Of a stretch of DNA of 64,000 nucleotides, positions 29,705-38,954 are shown piece by piece; the first letter of the stretch is position 1; every line of letters begins with the position of its first letter. A program made the position numbers and the translations under genes. Where the stretch lies: assembly GCA_000504425.1 (NCBI GenBank), contig KI632513.1:3162606-3226605 (forward strand), in the 5' to 3' direction. This DNA is from Rhodopseudomonas palustris JSC-3b. Lineage in GTDB: Bacteria > Pseudomonadota > Alphaproteobacteria > Rhizobiales > Xanthobacteraceae. The notes under the pieces were generated by a model that was not told the origin of the DNA, did not search any database, and worked only from the letters and a program-made list of their open reading frames with translations.

Positions 29705-30394
29705 TCAGCTCAGATATTCTTTCCAGAGCGCATGGTCGCCGAGCGTGGCGATGAAAGCGCGGTGCGCTTCGCGTTCGGCGTTGCTGACCCTGGGTTGCAG
29801 CGGCGTTTCGCGCTGCCGGCGCGGACCATCATGGCCGGCGCGCATCCGCGGACCATCGGATTCGGCCAAAATCAGTTGCGATTGCCGCGCTTCGATCAGA
29901 TCGACATAGACTTCGGCCAGCAATTCGGCGTCGAGCAACGCGCCGTGCTTGGTGCGGCGTGAATTGTCGATGGCATAGCGCGAGCACAGATCATCGAGCC
30001 GGTTGGAAACGCCGGGATGCTTGCGCCGTGCGATCAGCAGGGTATCGACCAGCCGGTCGCGCGGGATCGGCGGTTTCGACAGCCGCGCCAGCTCGGCATT
30101 GATGAAGCCGATGTCGAACGAGGCATTGTGAATCACCAACGGCGCGTCGGCGATGAATTCCAAAAATTCGTCGGCGACCTCGGCAAACAGCGGCTTGGTC
30201 GACAGAAATTCGCTGGACAGGCCATGCACCGCGAACGCCTCTTCGGGCATGTCGCGTTCCGGATTGATGTAGCGATGGAACGTGTGCCCGGTCGGCATCC
30301 GGTTAAAGATTTCGACGCAGCCGATTTCGACCAGCCGATCGCCGCGCAGCGGATCGAGGCCGGTGGTTTCGGTATCGAGGACGATCTCACGCAT
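29705..30394 (-). CDS. dnaQ: DNA polymerase III epsilon subunit (proofreading exonuclease)
   Basis: DnaQ (229 aa) is the 3'-5' proofreading exonuclease of the replicase. The DEDDh motifs are seen as MREIVLDTETTGLD (Exo I), IHNASFDIGFINAEL (Exo II), and the His-Asp region in SRRTKHGALLDAELLAEVYVDL (Exo III). The C-terminal tail that binds the alpha subunit is short and ends in GDHALWKEYLS, typical of alphaproteobacteria. It lies 44 bp after coaE in a leftward run starting at ppsR. Confidence 0.95.
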   Translation of the reverse strand: MREIVLDTETTGLDPLRGDRLVEIGCVEIFNRMPTGHTFHRYINPERDMPEEAFAVHGLSSEFLSTKPLFAEVADEFLEFIADAPLVIHNASFDIGFINAELARLSKPPIPRDRLVDTLLIARRKHPGVSNRLDDLCSRYAIDNSRRTKHGALLDAELLAEVYVDLIEARQSQLILAESDGPRMRAGHDGPRRQRETPLQPRVSNAEREAHRAFIATLGDHALWKEYLS

Positions 30395-30438
30395 CGAATC
30401 AGGAAGGCTACTGGCTGCGGATCAACGCCGGCTGCGAA

Positions 30439-31038
30439 TCAGGGACGACGGCGTGGCATTTTAACCGCGGCCGCGATGATATCGCGGATGGCGGCGCGTA
30501 CCGGCTCGAGGCCATGGGAGCTATCCACCACGAAATCGGCGCGGCGGCGTTTTTCGGCATCGGGCAATTGCCGGGCGAGGATCGCTTCCAGCTTGTCCGG
30601 CGTCATATTGTCGCGCGCCAGGATGCGGGCACGCTGGGTTTCGGGATCAGTCGACACCACCACCACGGCATCGACCTGCTTGTCGCCGCCGGTTTCGAAC
30701 AGCAGCGGCACATCGACCACCGCAACCTCGGCTCCGGAGCGCTCAGCCGCGTCCAAAAATGCCTGGTGATGGGAGCGCAGCAGCGGATGCACGATCTGCT
30801 CTAGCCGGCGCATCGCCGCGGGATCGTGCACCACCCGCTCCGACAATCGGGCGCGGTCAACCTTGCCATTCGCCGTGGTGCCGGGAAAAGCCGCTTCGAT
30901 CAGCGGCGCCGCTTCGCCTTCATAGATGCGATGCACGGTGGCGTCGGCGTCATAGACGGGAATGCCGGCCTCGGCGAACAGCTTGGCGGTGGTCGATTTG
31001 CCCATGCCGATCGAGCCGGTCAGTCCCAGAATACGCAT
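30439..31038 (-). CDS. coaE: Dephospho-CoA kinase
   Basis: CoaE (199 aa) phosphorylates the ribose 3'-OH of dephospho-CoA, the last step in CoA synthesis. MRILGLTGSIGMGKSTTAKLF contains the P-loop, and PVYDADATVHRIYEG, the lid region and VVDVPLLFETGGD are family motifs. The start at 31038 follows from the family N-terminus. It lies between maf and dnaQ with a 22-bp gap to maf. In Caulobacter aroE sits in this gap; it is missing here. Confidence 0.96.
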   Translation of the reverse strand: MRILGLTGSIGMGKSTTAKLFAEAGIPVYDADATVHRIYEGEAAPLIEAAFPGTTANGKVDRARLSERVVHDPAAMRRLEQIVHPLLRSHHQAFLDAAERSGAEVAVVDVPLLFETGGDKQVDAVVVVSTDPETQRARILARDNMTPDKLEAILARQLPDAEKRRRADFVVDSSHGLEPVRAAIRDIIAAAVKMPRRRP

Positions 31039-31060
31039 CCGCGCCCCTTCCGCTTGCCGA

Positions 31061-31669
31061 TCACAACCCGAGGAGCCGCTGCGAGCGCAAAAATTCCAGC
31101 ACCGGCACCAGAGGCAAGCCAAGGATCGTGAACAGATCGCCATGGACGGCGCTGAACAGATGCACGCCGAGCCCTTCAAGCTGATAGGCGCCGACGCTGG
31201 TGGTCGCCGCCTCGCCGACTTCGTTGAGATAGGTGTCGATCTGCTCGTCGCTGAGCGGGCGCATGGTCATGCGCGCGACCGAGACATCCGAAAACAGAAT
31301 CTGGCCGTTGCGCACCAGCGCTGCGGCCGAATGCAGCTCATGGCGACGGCCGGCCAGCGAGCGCAATTGCGCCACCGCCTGGGCCCGGTCGGCGGGCTTA
31401 TTGAAGGTGCGCTCGCCGAGCGCCAGCGTCTGGTCGGCGCCGAGCACCAGCCGGCCGGGATGGCGCGCCGACACGGCGGCGGCTTTTTCTTCGGCGAGCC
31501 GCACCGCAATTTCGCCGGGCGTGGTCAGGCCACTGGCGTGCTGGACCGCGCGTTCATCGATCGCCGCGGGAAGGGCATCGAAAGGAATTCCGGCATTGAG
31601 CAGCAACGCTTGGCGCGCCAGGCTCTGTGATGCCAGGACCAGCGGTTGGGATCCGAGCCAAACTGTCAT
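31061..31669 (-). CDS. maf: Maf-family nucleotide pyrophosphatase
   Basis: A 202-residue Maf protein, a house-cleaning pyrophosphatase for non-canonical or UTP/TTP-type nucleotides. The start has [21 protein letters not shown], a mild variant of the usual LASxSPRRxxLL phosphate motif with Ala in place of one Arg. [15 protein letters not shown] and the catalytic DERAVQ and GAYQLEGLG segments are present. The ATG overlaps the ppsR stop by 4 bp, so the two are coupled. Confidence 0.93.
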   Translation of the reverse strand: MTVWLGSQPLVLASQSLARQALLLNAGIPFDALPAAIDERAVQHASGLTTPGEIAVRLAEEKAAAVSARHPGRLVLGADQTLALGERTFNKPADRAQAVAQLRSLAGRRHELHSAAALVRNGQILFSDVSVARMTMRPLSDEQIDTYLNEVGEAATTSVGAYQLEGLGVHLFSAVHGDLFTILGLPLVPVLEFLRSQRLLGL

Positions 31670-32505
31670 TCAAAGGGCCGTTGCCGTTGCCGATCGGCGA
31701 GCAGCTTCATCACCGCCGCCGCGGTCTCTTCAATCGAGCGTCGCGTCACTTCCAGAAGGGCCCAACCATATTTGGCGCTGAGGCGTCTTGCATAGGACAC
31801 TTCGTCGCTCACCGATTGCCGGTCGGTATAGTCGTCATTGCCGACCGGGGCGCCCAAGCTCAGCAGACGGTTCTGCCGAACCTGAATCAGCCGTTCTGGC
31901 GACGCATGCAGACTGACTACCAGCGGCTTGGTCAGGGTTTCAAGCTGATGCGGAATCGGAATGCCCGGCACCAGCGGCACATTGGCGGTGCGGATGCCGC
32001 GATTGGCGAGATAGATCGAGGTCGGCGTTTTCGAGGTGCGCGACACCCCGACCAGCACGACATCGGCCTCTTCCAGCCCTTCGACGTGCTGACCATCGTC
32101 ATGCATCATCGAATAATTGAGCGCGTCGATCCGCTTAAAATATTCGGCGTTGAGCGTGTGCTGCGCACCGACCCGGCCGGTGGTCGAGGAGCCGAGATAG
32201 GCCTGAAACAGCTGCATCACCGGCCCGATGATCGACAGGCTGGGGATGTTGATGTCCTGGCACTTCTGTTCGAGCCGCTCGACCAGCTCCTGTTCGAGCA
32301 GGGTGAACAGCACGATGCCTGGCGCTTCCTCGATTTCGGCCAGCACGCGATCGAGCTGCTTTTGGCTGCGCACCAAGGGATAGACGTGCTCGACCGGCGT
32401 GACATTGGCGTATTGCGCCGACACCGCGCGCGACACGGTGATCAGGGTTTCGCCGGTGGAGTCCGAGACCAGATGAAGGTGGAAATAGCTGCCGTCGGTA
32501 GGCAT
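31666..32505 (-). CDS. ppsR: Bifunctional kinase/pyrophosphorylase of PPDK or PEP synthase (DUF299)
   Basis: A 279-residue regulatory protein that phosphorylates and dephosphorylates pyruvate phosphate dikinase or PEP synthase. Family features are [15 protein letters not shown] at the start, and the P-loop-like [21 protein letters not shown] at about residues 145-165. The Caulobacter and Rickettsia homologues (CC_0001, RP001) are the genes that border the chromosome origin, which is exactly the position proposed here. It is the first gene leftward from the candidate oriC. Start ATG 32505 gives the family N-terminus. Confidence 0.93.
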   Translation of the reverse strand: MPTDGSYFHLHLVSDSTGETLITVSRAVSAQYANVTPVEHVYPLVRSQKQLDRVLAEIEEAPGIVLFTLLEQELVERLEQKCQDINIPSLSIIGPVMQLFQAYLGSSTTGRVGAQHTLNAEYFKRIDALNYSMMHDDGQHVEGLEEADVVLVGVSRTSKTPTSIYLANRGIRTANVPLVPGIPIPHQLETLTKPLVVSLHASPERLIQVRQNRLLSLGAPVGNDDYTDRQSVSDEVSYARRLSAKYGWALLEVTRRSIEETAAAVMKLLADRQRQRPFE

Positions 32506-32964
32506 GCGGACGCCTGTATATCCTGTGAATAGCTGTGGGTTCTTGTGCCGGGCGCGCCGGTCGTCTTGTCCGCGCCGGGACAAGTCCAAGAATTCTGCAC
32601 AGGGCTCCTTGTGTGAATCAATCAGGCAGCCGCCGCCAGGATAGCGGGGTTAGTCGCCCTTGTCTTTGGATAAGGGCGTGACAGACGTCAGCAAGTGCTT
32701 TCGTCGCCGATGATTTTTCCCGCTGTGGAGAAGCGGGACAGCGCCGGGCGCCGTGTGGAAGACATGCGGATTGATCCAGGACGAATCCTGATCCGGGCAA
32801 TCCACGTTCAATAAGACTCAAACCTTAAGAATCTATAACTATTGGTTTAGGAAAGGATCGCTTGCGGAGAACCGCGACTTCGCGCATTCCCTAGGGGCCT
32901 TGGCAGCCGAGAGGTTCCGGGAAGTCCGGAACGCCATGCCTCCGAGAGCGCAACGAGAGTTCGG
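32506..32964. other. oriC: Candidate chromosomal replication origin (oriC)
   Basis: This 459-bp stretch has no gene. DnaA-box-like words (consensus TTATCCACA, reverse TGTGGATAA) are TTTGGATAA at 32665-32673 (8/9), TGTGGAGAA at 32724-32732 (8/9), TGTGGAAGA at 32754-32762 (7/9), TGTGAATAG at 32524-32532 (7/9), TGTGAATCA at 32612-32620 (7/9), and TGATCCAGG at 32772-32780, close to the Caulobacter TGATCCACA type. An AT-rich tract at 32806-32852 could be the unwinding element. Genes diverge on both sides: ppsR-maf-coaE-dnaQ leftward, hemJ-rho-mnmE-mnmG-rsmG-parAB rightward. Caulobacter's origin lies beside the same ppsR gene. Neither hemE nor dnaA is present here. Inferred from synteny and motifs, not demonstrated. 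Confidence 0.75.
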
Positions 32965-33399
32965 ATGTTCGATACGATCTATCTTTGGGTGAAGGCGCTG
33001 CATGTCATCGCGGTAATCTCGTGGATGGCGGGTATGCTCTACATGCCGCGGTTGTTCGTTTATCACTGCGATGCCCCGGTTGGGTCGAAGCAGTCCGAGA
33101 CTTTCAAGGTCATGGAACGGCGCCTGTACAAGGCGATCATGAATCCGGCGATGATGGTCGCCTGGGTGGTCGGGCTCTACATCGCCTGGGAACAGAACTA
33201 TTTCGCTGATGGCTGGTTCCACGCCAAGCTCGCCGCCGTGGTGCTGATGACGGTGATCCATGTGATGCTCGGCCGCTATGTGCGGGCCTTTGCTGCCGAC
33301 CAGAACCGGCACACCCATAAATTCTATCGCGTTATCAATGAGATTCCGACGCTGCTGATGATCGGCGCGGTGATTTTCGTGGTCGTGAAGCCGTTCTGA
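32965..33399 (+). CDS. hemJ: Protoporphyrinogen oxidase HemJ
   Basis: HemJ (144 aa) is the membrane protein that oxidises protoporphyrinogen IX to protoporphyrin IX in most proteobacteria without HemG or HemY. Four transmembrane segments are seen: about residues 5-26 (WVKALHVIAVISWMAGMLY), 55-77, 83-103 and 122-141. The conserved His in KALHVIAVISW and Arg/Lys in YMPRLFVYH match the UPF0093 family. It is the first gene right of the candidate origin; no strong ribosome binding site is visible, though GAGAG lies 6 bases upstream. Confidence 0.92.
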   Translation: MFDTIYLWVKALHVIAVISWMAGMLYMPRLFVYHCDAPVGSKQSETFKVMERRLYKAIMNPAMMVAWVVGLYIAWEQNYFADGWFHAKLAAVVLMTVIHVMLGRYVRAFAADQNRHTHKFYRVINEIPTLLMIGAVIFVVVKPF

Positions 33400-33427
33400 A
33401 CGAAACTTCCGCGGCGCTCGGAAATTC

Positions 33428-33456
33428 TTGCGTCGCGGCTTTCGATTTTCTATAGT
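33428..33456 (+). promoter_or_regulatory. Candidate sigma-70 promoter for rho
   Basis: TTGCGT (33428-33433) and TATAGT (33451-33456) are separated by 17 bases. Transcription would start near 33463, giving a leader of about 210 nt before rho. A long leader fits the autoregulation by attenuation known for rho in other bacteria, but no specific attenuator was identified. Confidence 0.5.
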
Positions 33457-33676
33457 TCGCCCATTCCCACCCACGCAGGCGGACTGTGCGCGCATTTCGG
33501 TTTCAGCCGAATCGGTTGCCGCAGCGGGTTTGAAGCCTACTGACCGGCCCTATCTGAGCGAGACTCTCCGGGTCAGCACTTCAGCCTGAAGACCTGCGGA
33601 CCTTCCTGACCGTACCAGCGTCCGCTTGTTCGATCCCCTCGCAACTGCTCCCCCGTTTTTCGACAGGACTCTCCCA

Positions 33677-34942
33677 ATGCGGGAAATAAAGCTTCAAGAC
33701 CTCAAGGCAAAAACCCCAGCCGAACTGGTGTCGTTTGCGGAAGAACTCGGGGTCGAAAACGCCAGCACGATGCGCAAGCAGGAACTGATGTTCGCCTGTT
33801 TGAAGCAGCTGTCGGCGAAGGAAACCGACATCATCGGCGAAGGCGTGGTGGAAGTGTTGCCGGACGGGTTCGGCTTCCTGCGCTCGCCCGATGCCAACTA
33901 CCTGCCGGGTCCGGACGACATTTACGTCTCGCCCTCGCAGATCCGCCGCTTCGGTCTGCGCACCGGCGACACCATCGAAGGCCATATCCGCAGCCCGAAG
34001 GAAGGCGAACGCTATTTCGCGCTGCTCAAGGTCAACACGCTGAACTTCGAGGACCCCGAGAAGTCCAAGCACAAGGTCAATTTCGACAATCTGACGCCGC
34101 TGTTCCCGGATGAGCGGTTCCGGCTCGAGCTGGAAGACTCGACCCGCAAGGATCTGTCGGCGCGGGTGATCGACATCGTGGCGCCGATCGGCAAGGGCCA
34201 GCGCGCTCTGATCGTGGCGCCGCCGCGCACCGGCAAGACCGTGCTGATGCAGAACATCGCGCACTCGATCACCGCCAACCATCCGGAATGCTATCTGATC
34301 GTGCTGCTGATCGACGAGCGGCCGGAAGAAGTCACCGACATGCAGCGCTCGGTGAAGGGCGAGGTGATCTCCTCGACCTTCGACGAGCCGGCGGCGCGTC
34401 ACGTCCAGGTCGCCGAAATGGTGATCGAAAAGGCCAAGCGCCTGGTCGAACACGGCCGCGACGTGGTGATCCTGCTCGACTCAATCACCCGTTTGGGCCG
34501 CGCCTACAACACGGTGGTGCCGTCATCGGGCAAGGTGCTGACCGGCGGTGTCGATGCCAACGCGCTGCAGCGGCCGAAGCGGTTCTTTGGTGCGGCGCGC
34601 AATATCGAAGAAGGCGGCTCGCTGACCATCATAGCGACCGCGCTGGTCGATACCGGCAGCCGCATGGACGAAGTGATCTTCGAAGAGTTCAAGGGCACCG
34701 GCAACTCCGAACTGATCCTCGACCGCAAGGTGTCCGACAAGCGCACCTTCCCGGCGATCGACATTTCGCGCTCCGGCACCCGTAAGGAAGAGCTGATCAC
34801 CGATCCGCAGCTGCTGAAGAAGATGTATGTGCTGCGCCGCATCCTCAATCCGATGGGCACGATGGATGCGATCGACTTCCTGCTCGACAAGCTGCGCAAC
34901 ACCAAGAACAACGCCGAGTTCTTCGAGTCGATGAACACCTGA
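33677..34942 (+). CDS. rho: Transcription termination factor Rho
   Basis: Rho (421 aa) is the hexameric RNA translocase that ends transcription. The N-terminal helical and cold-shock RNA-binding domain has [23 protein letters not shown]. The ATPase domain has Walker [13 protein letters not shown], Walker [18 protein letters not shown], the Q-loop [11 protein letters not shown] and the R-loop. ATG 33677 ([17 protein letters not shown]) is the family start. It is in the same order hemJ-rho-mnmE as in Caulobacter. A Rho-independent terminator follows it. Confidence 0.98.
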   Translation: MREIKLQDLKAKTPAELVSFAEELGVENASTMRKQELMFACLKQLSAKETDIIGEGVVEVLPDGFGFLRSPDANYLPGPDDIYVSPSQIRRFGLRTGDTIEGHIRSPKEGERYFALLKVNTLNFEDPEKSKHKVNFDNLTPLFPDERFRLELEDSTRKDLSARVIDIVAPIGKGQRALIVAPPRTGKTVLMQNIAHSITANHPECYLIVLLIDERPEEVTDMQRSVKGEVISSTFDEPAARHVQVAEMVIEKAKRLVEHGRDVVILLDSITRLGRAYNTVVPSSGKVLTGGVDANALQRPKRFFGAARNIEEGGSLTIIATALVDTGSRMDEVIFEEFKGTGNSELILDRKVSDKRTFPAIDISRSGTRKEELITDPQLLKKMYVLRRILNPMGTMDAIDFLLDKLRNTKNNAEFFESMNT

Positions 34943-34970
34943 TCGGCGGAATCGACAAAGCAATCAGCAA

Positions 34971-35004
34971 GGGCGCCGCGCTGCCAGCCGGCGCCTTTGT
35001 TTTA
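34971..35004 (+). terminator. Rho-independent terminator after rho
   Basis: GGCGCCG (34972-34978) pairs with CGGCGCC (34989-34995) around a 10-base loop, followed by TTTGTTTTAT. It lies 30 bp after the rho stop. An intrinsic terminator here would keep rho termination independent of its own product. Confidence 0.7.
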
Positions 35005-35057
35005 TCAGTATGATGGCTCCGATCGGTATGGCCGTGATCAGCTCGCAAGAGAACGCG

Positions 35058-36404
35058 ATGCATCTAAGCGAACAGACCATCTTTGCGCTGTCGTCGGGAC
35101 GATTGCCGGCGGCGATCGCGATCGTGCGGATCTCGGGGCCGCGTTCGAGTGACGTGCTGAGCGCGCTATGCGGCCGCGTGCCTCCGCCGCGACTGGCGAC
35201 GCGGTGCCTGCTCAAGAACCAGGCCGGCGAGCCGATCGACGACGCCATGGTGCTGTGGTTTCCGGGACCGGCAAGCGCAACCGGCGAAGACGTCGCCGAG
35301 CTGCATATTCATGGCAGCCGCGCGGTGCTCGCAGCATTGATCGGCGAACTATCAACACTTGACCAGTTGCGGCCAGCCGAGCCTGGCGAATTCACGCGCC
35401 GCGCATTCGAAAACGGCAAGATCGATCTGACCGGCGCCGAAGCGCTCGATGATCTGATCCATGCCGATACGGATCAGCAACGCCGACAGGCACTGCGGCA
35501 GTTGCAAGGATTACTGGGCGATCGCGCCCGTGCCTGGCGGCAGCAGATCATCGAAGCGGCGGCGCTGATCGAAGCGTCGATCGATTTTTCAGATGAAGGC
35601 GATGTGCCGGATGAGTTGCAGGCGCCGGCCTTCGCGAAGATCGGAGTGCTTGCGGCTGAGATCGGCGAGGTACTCGCGGCGCAGCATCATGGTGAGCGGC
35701 TGCGCGACGGTTTGGTGGTGGCGATTGTCGGCCGGCCCAATGTCGGCAAATCGACGTTGATCAATCAGATGGCGCGGCGCGAGGTTGCGATCGTGTCGCC
35801 GCATGCCGGGACCACCCGCGACGTGATCGAAGTGCATCTTGATCTTGGCGGCTATCCGGTGACGGTGATCGACACCGCCGGCATTCGCGACACGATCGAT
35901 CCGGTCGAGCAAGAGGGCGTGCGACGCGCACAGGCCCGGGCCGCGGATGCCGATCTCGTGTTGTGGCTCGCCGATGATGATGATGAGACGCCGCCAACGA
36001 TCGGCAACGACCAAATGGTGGTCTGGCGGGTGCGCAACAAGATCGACCTGAATTCGGAAGCGTCCGATCGCGCGGGCGGGAATTTTGCGGCAGCCACCAA
36101 GAGCTTCGCGATCTCGGCCAAGCAGGGCGAGGGCATTGCCTCGTTGGTTGGTGCGATCGGCGAATTCGCCGCGTCCTATTTTGGCGCGGGCGAAACGACG
36201 CTGATTTCGCGGCAGCGGCACCGCGATTTGCTGCAACAAGCGCTGCAAATGCTGCAGTGCAGCATAGAGGATCGTGACCGGGGTGAGGAGCTGGTGGCGG
36301 AGGATCTGCGCTCTGCGTCGCGGGCGCTCGGCCGGTTGCTCGGCCAGATCGATGTCGAAGACCTGCTCGACGTGATCTTCAGCGAATTTTGTATTGGCAA
36401 ATAG
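35058..36404 (+). CDS. mnmE: tRNA modification GTPase MnmE (TrmE)
   Basis: MnmE (448 aa) partners MnmG to install carboxymethylaminomethyl groups at U34 of several tRNAs. The N-terminal folate-binding domain begins [22 protein letters not shown]. The central G domain (about residues 217-370) has the G1 motif [16 protein letters not shown]2 [11 protein letters not shown]3 DTAGIRDT, and NKID as G4. The C-terminal end is EFCIGK, with the catalytic Cys of the usual FCIGK motif. ATG 35058 is chosen by the family N-terminus; no strong ribosome binding site is visible. Confidence 0.97.
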   Translation: MHLSEQTIFALSSGRLPAAIAIVRISGPRSSDVLSALCGRVPPPRLATRCLLKNQAGEPIDDAMVLWFPGPASATGEDVAELHIHGSRAVLAALIGELSTLDQLRPAEPGEFTRRAFENGKIDLTGAEALDDLIHADTDQQRRQALRQLQGLLGDRARAWRQQIIEAAALIEASIDFSDEGDVPDELQAPAFAKIGVLAAEIGEVLAAQHHGERLRDGLVVAIVGRPNVGKSTLINQMARREVAIVSPHAGTTRDVIEVHLDLGGYPVTVIDTAGIRDTIDPVEQEGVRRAQARAADADLVLWLADDDDETPPTIGNDQMVVWRVRNKIDLNSEASDRAGGNFAAATKSFAISAKQGEGIASLVGAIGEFAASYFGAGETTLISRQRHRDLLQQALQMLQCSIEDRDRGEELVAEDLRSASRALGRLLGQIDVEDLLDVIFSEFCIGK

Positions 36405-36458
36405 CGGTGCGTCTGATCATCACAAGCGATCGCATGAAAACCGTTGTCGGGCCTGGAT

Positions 36459-36474
36459 TGTTTCACGTGAAACA
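36459..36474. other. parS: parS site 1 (perfect)
   Basis: TGTTTCACGTGAAACA matches the bacterial parS consensus at 16 of 16. It is between mnmE and mnmG. ParB, encoded 4.3 kb to the right, binds this sequence to load the partition complex. Confidence 0.95.
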
Positions 36475-36502
36475 AAACCCAGCCTCAGGATCACCAACCC
36501 AT

Positions 36503-36518
36503 TGTTTCACGTGAAACA
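36503..36518. other. parS: parS site 2 (perfect)
   Basis: A second TGTTTCACGTGAAACA, 44 bp centre to centre from site 1 and about 60 bp before the mnmG start codon. Confidence 0.95.
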
Positions 36519-36578
36519 TCGCGCCGGATCATTCCGGCTTTGCCAAACCCGCGCATCGCGCTAGAAGCCGCCCTCATC

Positions 36579-38450
36579 ATGACCTACAGTTTTGACGTCA
36601 TCGTCGTTGGAGGCGGGCACGCCGGCTGCGAAGCGGCCGCGGCCGCCGCGCGACTCGGCGCGCGCACCGCGCTGGTCACTCATCGGTTCGACACGATCGG
36701 CGCGATGTCGTGCAATCCGGCGATCGGCGGATTGGGCAAGGGCCATCTGGTGCGTGAGGTCGATGCGCTCGACGGCCTGATGGGCCGGGTGATCGATGCC
36801 GGCGGCATTCAGTTCCGCATGCTCAATCGCCGCAAGGGTCCGGCGGTGCGCGGACCGCGCGCCCAGGCCGACCGCAAGCTTTATGCGCGCGCGATGCAGC
36901 AGGCGATCCGCGACACCACCAATCTGACCGTGATCGAAGGCGAGGCCGACGATCTTCTGTGCCAGGGCGACCGGGTTAGCGGCGTGCGGCTGGGTGACGG
37001 CCGCGAGCTGTCGGCCGGGGCGGTGGTGATCACCACCGGCACTTTTTTGCGCGGCTTGATTCACCTGGGCGAACAGAGTTGGCCGGCCGGCCGGATCGAC
37101 GAGCCGCCGGCGCTTGGCCTGTCGAAAGCGTTCGAGCGGATCGGCTTCAAGCTCGGGCGGCTGAAAACCGGCACCCCGGCGCGGCTCGATGGCCGCACCA
37201 TCGACTGGTCGGCGGTCGAGATGCAGCCCGGCGATGATCCGGCCGAGCCGTTTTCGGTGCTGACCGAGCGCATCACCACGCCGCAGGTCGAATGCGGCAT
37301 CACCCGGACCACGCCGGCCACCCATGCCGTGATCCGCGACAATGTCCATCGCTCGCCAATGTATTCCGGGCAGATTCAAAGCTCAGGGCCGCGCTATTGC
37401 CCGTCGATCGAGGACAAGATCGTCAAATTCGGCGATCGCGACGGCCATCAAATCTTTCTGGAGCCGGAAGGGCTCGATGATCCGACCGTGTACCCGAACG
37501 GCATCTCGACTTCGCTGCCGGAAGAGGTGCAGCGCGCGATCCTGACTACCATTCCCGGGCTGGAGCGCACCGTGATGCTGCGCCCCGGCTACGCCATTGA
37601 ATATGACCATATCGATCCGCGCGAATTGCAGCCGACGCTGGAAGCCAAGCGGCTGCGCGGGCTGTTCATGGCCGGACAGATCAACGGCACCACCGGCTAT
37701 GAAGAAGCCGCGGCGCAGGGGCTGGTCGCCGGCCTCAATGCCGCGCTGATCGCGGGCGGCGGCGAGGGCGTGCTGTTTGACCGTGCCGAGGGCTATCTCG
37801 GGGTGATGATCGACGATCTGGTGACACGCGGCGTCACCGAGCCGTATCGGATGTTCACCTCGCGCGCCGAATATCGCCTAACGCTGCGGGCCGACAATGC
37901 CGATCAGCGGCTGACGGCTAAGGGTATTGCGCTTGGCTGTGTGGGATCGGAACGGTCGGTATTCCATCACAACAAAATGGCGGCGCTGGCGGCGGCGAAA
38001 TCGCTGGCGCAAAGCCTGACCATCACCCCGAACCAGGCCGCCAAGCATGGCCTGGCGCTCAATCGGGATGGTCAGCGCCGCTCGGCGTTTGAATTACTGG
38101 CCTATCCGGAGGTTGGCTGGCCGGAAGTGCGGGCGATCTGGCCAGAACTGGCGGCGATTACCCCGCAGATCGCGTTCCACCTCGAGATCGACGCCAAATA
38201 TGACGTCTATCTGCAGCGCCAGCTCGCCGATGTCGCCGCGTTCCGGCGGGATGAGGGCCTGCTGCTGGCCGATGTCGATTATGCGCTGGTGCCGGGCCTG
38301 TCCAATGAGGTCCGCGGCCGGCTGGAACGGGCGCGGCCGCGCACGGTCGGGCAGGCGGGTCGGCTCGACGGCGTGACGCCGGCGGCGCTCGGCATTTTGG
38401 CGGCCTATCTGCGCCGCGAAGCCCGCAAACAGCCGGTTTCTGGCAACTGA
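36579..38450 (+). CDS. mnmG: tRNA uridine-5-carboxymethylaminomethyl modification enzyme MnmG (GidA)
   Basis: MnmG (623 aa) is the FAD and NADH-binding partner of MnmE in U34 modification. The N-terminal Rossmann motif [22 protein letters not shown] binds [38 protein letters not shown] with the catalytic Cys region nearby, and [22 protein letters not shown] are GidA signatures. The C-terminal helical domain that binds MnmE and tRNA is complete. It is flanked on both sides by parS sites. Confidence 0.98.
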   Translation: MTYSFDVIVVGGGHAGCEAAAAAARLGARTALVTHRFDTIGAMSCNPAIGGLGKGHLVREVDALDGLMGRVIDAGGIQFRMLNRRKGPAVRGPRAQADRKLYARAMQQAIRDTTNLTVIEGEADDLLCQGDRVSGVRLGDGRELSAGAVVITTGTFLRGLIHLGEQSWPAGRIDEPPALGLSKAFERIGFKLGRLKTGTPARLDGRTIDWSAVEMQPGDDPAEPFSVLTERITTPQVECGITRTTPATHAVIRDNVHRSPMYSGQIQSSGPRYCPSIEDKIVKFGDRDGHQIFLEPEGLDDPTVYPNGISTSLPEEVQRAILTTIPGLERTVMLRPGYAIEYDHIDPRELQPTLEAKRLRGLFMAGQINGTTGYEEAAAQGLVAGLNAALIAGGGEGVLFDRAEGYLGVMIDDLVTRGVTEPYRMFTSRAEYRLTLRADNADQRLTAKGIALGCVGSERSVFHHNKMAALAAAKSLAQSLTITPNQAAKHGLALNRDGQRRSAFELLAYPEVGWPEVRAIWPELAAITPQIAFHLEIDAKYDVYLQRQLADVAAFRRDEGLLLADVDYALVPGLSNEVRGRLERARPRTVGQAGRLDGVTPAALGILAAYLRREARKQPVSGN

Positions 38451-38464
38451 CCGGCGCTGACCCT

Positions 38465-38480
38465 TGTTTCACGTGAAACA
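38465..38480. other. parS: parS site 3 (perfect)
   Basis: TGTTTCACGTGAAACA, 14 bp after the mnmG stop. It is extended by flanking CCCT and AGGG-like bases into a longer palindrome. Confidence 0.95.
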
Positions 38481-38496
38481 AGGGGAGGGGCGCAGC

Positions 38497-38512
38497 CGTT
38501 TCACGTGAAACA
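38497..38512. other. parS: parS site 4 (15 of 16)
   Basis: CGTTTCACGTGAAACA, differing from the consensus only at the first base. It is 32 bp from site 3. Confidence 0.9.
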
Positions 38513-38529
38513 GAGCCGACGAGGCCGGT

Positions 38530-38545
38530 TGTTTCACGTGAAACA
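38530..38545. other. parS: parS site 5 (perfect)
   Basis: TGTTTCACGTGAAACA, 33 bp from site 4. Sites 3, 4 and 5 are spaced 32-33 bp apart, close to three helical turns, so they lie on one face of the DNA. Confidence 0.95.
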
Positions 38546-38664
38546 GCGCCGCGGGTCTCCCTCTGGAGTCAAAGCGCAGCGAAAGTCCTTACGACCCGCT
38601 CGTTTCGGTGCCTATCCGAGCCTCCCGATGTTCATTGGCTCAACATCGCCGGCACAACGACCGC

Positions 38665-38783
38665 TTTTCCCTCCCCCTTGCGGGGAGGGTGGCCGGCCGT
38701 AAGGCCGGACGGGTGGGGGTAGTTCGGTTTGTCCTGAGACCCCCACCCCCGCGCTTCGAGCCCCCCAAAGGGGACGGAGAGCC
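38665..38783. repeat. Intergenic repeat family C
   Basis: CCCTCCCCCTTGCGGGGAGG ... GGCCGGCCGTAAGGCCGGAC (a small inner hairpin) ... GTGGGGGTAG, then a mirrored GACCCCCACCCCCGCGCTTC ... CCCCCAAAGGGGACGGAGA. This copy lies between the parS cluster and rsmG. The rest of 38546-38954 has no gene that I can see. Confidence 0.7.
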
Positions 38784-38954
38784 GGCGCTCCGGCGTTGAA
38801 TCACACCAACCAATCTATCGCTGAGGCCGCAGGAGGCCGATCGCCGGGGGGGGCGACCCCTCCAAACCCGCCCGATCTCCCTAAATCACCGCCGAGCGCG
38901 CGAATTCAATGGATGAATCCCCGGCGTGGGGCTATCACCACCCGATAACGGCTC

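Noticed and set aside
32824-32838. CtrA site in the candidate origin (TTAAGAATCTATAAC)
   Set aside because: Only the left TTAA half matches TTAA-N7-TTAA; the right half fails, so I do not call it.
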